Below, in pieces: positions 61,301 to 64,000 of a DNA stretch of 64,000 bases (position 1 is its first letter; each line of letters begins with the position of its first letter). The notes under the pieces are model-generated. The model saw nothing but the letters and a program-made list of their open reading frames with translations. It ran no database searches and was not told the origin of the DNA. Origin of the DNA: Liolophura sinensis. Taxonomy: Eukaryota; Mollusca; Polyplacophora; Chitonida; Chitonidae. Made by a program: the position numbers and the translations under genes. Location of the stretch: NCBI RefSeq assembly GCF_032854445.1, contig NC_088306.1, positions 25,515,764-25,579,763 on the forward strand. The letters are read 5' to 3'.

Positions 61301-63988
61301 TCACTTTATATATACACAATCACTTAATATATATACAATCTTTCGGTGATGTCTTTATCTCACAATTACTTTATATATCTGGTGGGCATAAAAAAATGGG
61401 CCGTACGTTGACATCCAATATCTGCAAAACCTTCTTATGTCAGCTTCTAAAAATTTACACATTCAAAAGCCCTTATGTTTTAAGTATACAGGCTAAATTT
61501 CAATTTCATCCTTTAAGATTTCTGTTCATGGGACCAAAATCAAAACAGAGTCAAAAACGCATGTTCGGGACATTTCAAAATGATGCTATACCTTGTTTCA
61601 CTTGAAAAGGTGATCAATGTCTTGTCCCCCGCAGAGAAAACCATCTTGATTCAGCAAAACTTGTGCCTATCTGGCAGAAGGGTTTCTCTGACACAGGGGC
61701 CAGACAATTTTTCCAGACGTCTTGATTGACACATGCCACACAGGTGCAGCATGCACTCTACTCATGACACCTGACACCCCATGTACCAGTATATATAAAC
61801 CACCCTTAGACCAGGGTATCTGGATATACTGCTGAGTGGTATTTCTGAAAGTGCACAAATCAGCTATATATAGAAAAATTAATTCAATTTGAATGGCTTA
61901 ATCTGAAAAGTTACGATAATTGGCCTAGTTTTAATAAGAAAATAAATCAGAAAAACGATTTATCACTTCATCTGTCACATGTTGCAGAATGGTATTCAGT
62001 GCAACCCTGATACCAAAAAATGTAATGATAAATTTATGACGTATGGCCTGTGTAAATTTTATCACACTTGCTCAGAAATTCAAACAGCTTTGTCTTTGTG
62101 AATAAAGAATTGTCATATCCATGATCAGACCATCAATCAATCAGTCAATCTCGTCCCACATTACAGACCGGCGTTCAGTACAACCCTGGCAAGTCCAAAC
62201 AGGAGAAGATAGAGGAGGCATTGACCAATCTGAAAACAAGACAGGCTGTTGAAGAGGCTAACCTTGCCTCAGTCCTCAAAAGCAAGAAAAAGATGAAGAA
62301 AAAATTCCCCGAGGCAGAAGTCCTGTTGGACGAGGTAAGTGACAGGTGATTGGGAAATGGTGAGTTGCATCATTTATCCTCCATTCACTGAGGGCCTTGT
62401 TTTAAAAATTTGTATTTGACCTAAAATTTCTCCATAACATAAACAGAACTCCTACAAAATCAGTGACGGAATTTGAGGCCATATACGTTATTTGTTTGAA
62501 GAAAAGGGAAACGAATGTTGCAGCTGTATTTGTGTCGAAGATTGTCATGCATAGGGGCTGTTAGGGAACAGTCAAAGTGTGTGATGATTCGTCAAAAATT
62601 GTGATATTTGATTAGAAAATTTGTGATGATTGCGTTTTCAGAAGTTTGTGATGTTGGCATGGTTAGAAAATTGGTATTGATTGTGAGGCTTGGTCTGAAA
62701 AATTTGTTATGATTGTTTCGAAATTGGTGATGCCAAGTTAGAACTTTTTTGATGTTTGACCCAAATGCATGATGTTTGATCAGAAAGGTTGTGATGCTTA
62801 ATCTGAAATTTTTCCAGTCCACCTCACAAAATTTGTAATGATTACATCTTCAGAAATTTCTGATGTCTAGTTGGAACCTTTTTGATGTTTGGCCCAAGTG
62901 TGTGGTGTTTGATTAAAAAACTTATTGAATGCTTGATCTGAAATTTTGTTATGCCTGGTCATAAGATTTGTCATGATTGCATTTTTCAGAAATTTAACCT
63001 GAAATTTTATGAGGCTTGAGTGATCGGAACTTTCTGCTGTTGTATGAGAATACCAGCTGCAAATTTCTTATATCCATGATATTGGTTACATATTATTAAT
63101 GAAAACTATTTGTGATTTTTCCTTTTCTGGTGTTTCAGATACAGAGACGCTACAACATGGTTCGATTTGCTTCAATGCAGGAAGCTCAGAACTCGCGAAG
63201 TGTAGTGAAAGAGACGCTTGTCGAGGCTCAGGCTAAACTGGCAGAACTAGCTCAGAGTGCCAAAGGTACTGAAACAGATGGGCTTAATTAGATATCCAGG
63301 CCTATAATAATTTTGAAACATACTGAAGCAAAGTTAAAATGTTTTATGCAAGACCTGGAAACTGTGATATTGGTTGGGAAAATAAACCTCATGGATAGAA
63401 ATTTAATTCTGTTCTTTTAAATTTTCAAAAGTAATATTAAATTTAAAATGTTATTCCAAGACTCTGAAACTGTGATACTGATGACAGAAATATATATATT
63501 TTCAGAAAATACATCCTGAAATTTTGAAGTGTCTTACCAGCTTTTAATCCATTCTTTGATGAAAATTTCTTGGCGTAAGACAACTGGAGAGACTTTTGTT
63601 TCTAGAGTTTGTATGTGATACACAGAATTTGAGAGATTTTATGTCTGGTAAAGGCCAGTCAGAAAGTAATTGTTTTATGATAAACTTCAGTTTTACGGTA
63701 CTTTTTTTGCTGATTGGAATAAAAGCAGTGCTTTGTAAGTTTAATTGATACATCATGCTGCCGTTGTATGTGCCACACTCTGAACACATTAGAAAAAGAA
63801 ATCATCATACATTCTGGAGTATGATCTGAAGTATTTTTCTCCAGATGTGATGTAAACTTACATGTGTGTCTAGATAGGCTACTCCGTTTTCTGTTTTGCT
63901 AAATATTGTTAGAAAAATGTGTGTATTTATTTGTGCAGATGAGCGTTACAGTTTTGTTACCCAATGGTTCTGGCTCCTAATGACTTAG
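40350..63988 (+). CDS. XRRA1: X-ray radiation resistance-associated protein 1 (XRRA1) orthologue, 16 exons
   Basis: Exons: 40350-40443, 41592-41794, 45390-45534, 46261-46358, 47270-47415, 47570-47665, 48240-48598, 49372-49565, 50701-50852, 51140-51200, 53855-54091, 57528-57678, 59731-59843, 62167-62334, 63139-63265, 63939-63988. All introns are GT/AG and phases fit; 2394 nt give 797 residues, close to the human protein (about 790). The N-terminus NCFPVRTLFR, the segment LDGFFLLRHCCVDDPSDLC and then NVAYVNAAENYLPL match the family. LRRs lie at about 150-275 (LEMLDLSYNNLS, LRVLQLSGNNFKSLP, LEVLMLDDNKLSD, LRQLNLEKNELYFVP), with another pair in exons 8-9 (LRYLNLGYNLF, LSELIIHNNPL). A Pro-rich acidic linker and a Lys/Glu-rich, helix-prone C-terminal third follow. 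The molecular function of XRRA1 is poorly known; it was named from radiation-response studies. Exon 16 (stop TAG 63986-63988) is the least certain, as its 16 residues have no recognisable similarity. Confidence 0.94.
42045..42295 (+). repeat. SINE family A with internal inverted duplication, in XRRA1 intron 2
   Basis: Plus orientation: TTCTCATGCTGGCTGCCTTTCCGGCCATACGTGGGAAAG, then CCTCCCACCATAATGCTGGTGG. This is immediately followed by the inverted CCTCCAGCATTATGGTGGGAGGAAAC, then the normal 3' part CTTAAGTATGGCATAAAACC and a GTAAATAAATGAATAA tail. Confidence 0.87.
43165..43800. repeat. 36-bp minisatellite, about 17-18 copies, in XRRA1 intron 2
   Basis: The unit is CAGACTGGGATGCGCTTTGG + GGACAAAACCGAGTGA, 36 bp, with GGGG/GGCG/GGAG and TGCGC/TGCAC/TGTGC variants. 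Near the right end two units carry 1- and 2-bp deletions. A 36-bp unit without stops keeps several frames open on both strands for 150-260 codons. This explains the long apparent proteins here, and none has a start or splice context in XRRA1. Confidence 0.97.
44915..45180. repeat. Two SINE family A copies tail to tail, in XRRA1 intron 2
   Basis: A plus-oriented copy (44915-45062, AAGGCCTGTCAGCAACCTGTGGATGG to GTAAAACACCAGTCAAATAAATAAATAAAT) meets a minus-oriented copy (about 45066-45180, AAATTTATTTGATTGGTGTTTAACACC to ACGACCATCGGCAGGCTAG). The junction is the shared A/T tail, and both lack the tRNA-like head. Together they form a hairpin-capable pair about 330 bp upstream of exon 3 (start 45390). 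Confidence 0.88.
45895..46130 (+). repeat. SINE family A, full-length diverged copy, in XRRA1 intron 3
   Basis: From the head-side GGCCGACTGGTGTGCAATAACCCAG..GTGAGTTCCAAGTCCAAATCATGCTGACTTCC through GGTTTCCCTGGGCTAGTCC to GTCGTATAAGTGAAATGTTCTTGAATATGACGTGAAAGAG. It ends 130 bp before exon 4. Confidence 0.85.
46700..47035. repeat. Diverged tandem duplication, offset ~186 bp, in XRRA1 intron 4
   Basis: AAAATGTTAGCGATTTGTGTCTTAAAAAGTTATGCATGTATTGA..GCATGAGACAGATATTCCATTG recurs as AAAATGTTAGACGTGGTATCTTAAAAAGCATTGTATGTATTGA..CGCAAGGGAGATGTTCCATCA. Confidence 0.75.
48605..48850. repeat. 15-bp degenerate minisatellite, about 16 copies, in XRRA1 intron 7
   Basis: The unit GTGAAGGTTTTTAGC has variants ATGAAGGTTTTCAGG and GTGACGGTTTTCAGG. 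It begins within 10 bp of the exon 7 donor (exon end 48598). It reads through in frame in two directions because the unit is a multiple of three. Confidence 0.93.
50188..50350. repeat. C-tract/(CA)n compound simple repeat in XRRA1 intron 8
   Basis: About ten alternations of CCCCCC(C) with CACACACACA and occasional TAG/CAT. The G-rich minus strand has multiple G6-8 tracts (potential G-quadruplex). Stop-free Gly/Cys/Val frames across it are artefacts. Confidence 0.95.
51230..51300 (-). repeat. SINE family A tail fragment
   Basis: AATATTTATTTATTCATATGATTGGTGTTTTACGCTGTACTGGACGGCAGTCAACATTATGGTA in XRRA1 intron 10. The CAAGAATATTTCACTTATACGA segment is deleted. Confidence 0.8.
51500..51900. repeat. 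Degenerate repeat around GATTGAAGGTTAAGCTTTTT
   Basis: Related words near 51508, 51577, 51642, 51695, 51799 and 51873 (ATTGAAGGTTAAGCC, ATTGAAGGTTAAGCTTTTTG, ATGGAAGGTTAATCTTTTT, ATTGAAGGTTAGACTTTTTT, ATAGAAAGTTATG). Spacing is irregular, 50-100 bp. An ancient tandem array, or part of an unknown element, in XRRA1 intron 10. Confidence 0.6.
52955..53158 (-). mobile_element. MITE-like element, copy 2, in XRRA1 intron 10
   Basis: Left end CCTCAACCTTTTCGCTTATAAAAG, right end GAATAAACACCTTGCAAACATGTGAAAAGGTTGAAC. The interior AACACAAATGGTTGGATTCAC is the reverse complement of the interior of the element at 26868-27053. Inverted termini TCAACCTTTTC/GAAAAGGTTGA. Confidence 0.7.
53465..53745 (+). 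repeat. Family B copy in XRRA1 intron 10
   Basis: Plus orientation: TACCAAAGACTTTAAATATGGTACTTGCTGCTGC, GGCCCGGTGTCAGTATAATG, GGCATGATACTTCAGTGGC, CTGCCACAAGAAGACAC. It ends about 110 bp before exon 11. Confidence 0.85.
55165..57210. repeat. 73-bp minisatellite, about 28 copies, in XRRA1 intron 11
   Basis: The unit starts TTCAGATGGATATCTGATAT, continues TTACCATGTCTCACCTGTGT and ends ACTATTCCAACATTAACACCCTTCTACGCAAGG (73 bp). Sites that alternate between copies are AGATGGAT/AGGTCGAT, CTGTG/CTATG, CAACA/CATCA and GCAAGG/GTAAGG/GTAAGA. The array fills most of the intron and ends about 320 bp before exon 12. Confidence 0.97.
57740..57915 (+). repeat. Family B copy with internal deletion, in XRRA1 intron 12
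   Basis: CACATCAAAGACTTTAAAAACACTAATTGTTGCTGC, CTGCCACAAAAACACAAAGTATATGTACACACACC and ATATGACTAGAAAATTATTAAGTACAATGTTAAACCCC are kept. The central TGACACCGGGCC part is missing. Confidence 0.78.
58495..59175. repeat. 85-bp minisatellite, 8 copies, in XRRA1 intron 12
   Basis: The unit runs from AAGTGGGTTGTTATTGGCAT through AGCAGTGAAAACGCACAAGG and TGAATCGGTAAGCAGTGG to TAATATAACCTGGGAATGGTAGGAT, 85 bp, with very few differences between copies (AACGC/AATGC, AGCAG/AACAG, GAATA/GGATA). Each copy carries CGGTAAGC in the sense of XRRA1. Confidence 0.97.
59195..59265 (-). repeat. SINE family A tail fragment
   Basis: TTTGTTTGATTAATGTTTTATGTCCTGCACAAGAATATTTTACTTATACGTTGGGGGCCAGCA, directly after the 85-bp array. 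Confidence 0.75.
60116..60275. repeat. 43-bp tandem repeat, about 3.5 copies, in XRRA1 intron 13
   Basis: CTTTCATAAGTAGGACTTCAAAATTGGTATTCTTGGTATACTT is repeated with minor changes. Confidence 0.92.
61205..61345. repeat. (TA)n and ~19-bp ACTTTATATATACACAATC repeat
   Basis: A (TA)n run at 61206-61222. Three to four ACTTTATATATACACAATC units follow near 61260-61340, in XRRA1 intron 13. Confidence 0.85.
62580..63015. repeat. Degenerate ~22-25-bp repeat in XRRA1 intron 14
   Basis: Recurring GTGATG(T/A)TTG(A/C)TCAGAAA.TTT words, for example TTGTGATATTTGATTAGAAAATTTGTGATGATTGCGTTTTCAGAAGTTTGTGATG. These are old, strongly diverged tandem repeats across about 430 bp. No ORF. Confidence 0.75.
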
Positions 63989-64000
63989 TATTTATGATTT

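Overview
The window is eukaryotic nuclear DNA, most likely from a marine lophotrochozoan and probably a mollusc (bivalve or gastropod). The evidence is intron-rich genes with GT/AG introns, AT-rich introns, dozens of diverged tRNA-derived SINE copies whose tails end in ATTTATTTATT, a second tRNA-headed dispersed repeat family, and many minisatellites. The species call is an inference. No bacterial, organellar, viral or CRISPR features were recognised.

Four protein-coding genes can be assembled exon by exon. In each, every chosen splice junction is GT/AG and the phases add up to one open frame. (1) Minus strand, 2408-11205: an 8-exon, 259-residue short-chain dehydrogenase/reductase resembling D-3-hydroxybutyrate dehydrogenase, with several altered active-site positions. 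(2) Minus strand, 12795-15122: a 2-exon, 478-residue secreted leucine-rich-repeat protein ending in an LRRCT cap. (3) Minus strand, 20728-35136: a 9-exon, 420-residue NKAP orthologue (nuclear RS-rich protein with the NKAP C-terminal domain). (4) Plus strand, 40350-63988: a 16-exon, about 797-residue XRRA1 orthologue with LRRs. Its last exon falls just inside the right edge and is the least certain. NKAP and XRRA1 are divergent (head to head), with 5.2 kb between their start codons.

The non-coding space is dominated by repeats. Introns hold tandem arrays with units of 46, 24, 16, 50, 36, 15, 73, 85 and 43 bp. Several arrays are open in many frames and mimic long proteins, but they are not genes. 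Intergenic stretches (1-2.4 kb, 11.2-12.8 kb, 15.1-20.7 kb, 35.1-40.3 kb) carry SINE fragments and two large fold-back structures.

The most unusual structure lies 0.34-0.85 kb upstream of the XRRA1 start. Two adjacent inverted repeats are built from 11-nt and 8-nt blocks, mostly beginning with CG (core CGAGATT/CGACATT), and in the second one both arms keep the same order of 11- and 8-nt blocks. Other points of interest are the altered catalytic residues of the dehydrogenase, a MITE-like element nested in a SINE with a second copy in an XRRA1 intron, a ~700-bp higher-order duplication inside the NKAP 50-bp array, and an intronic array that repeats a good 5' splice-site match eight times.
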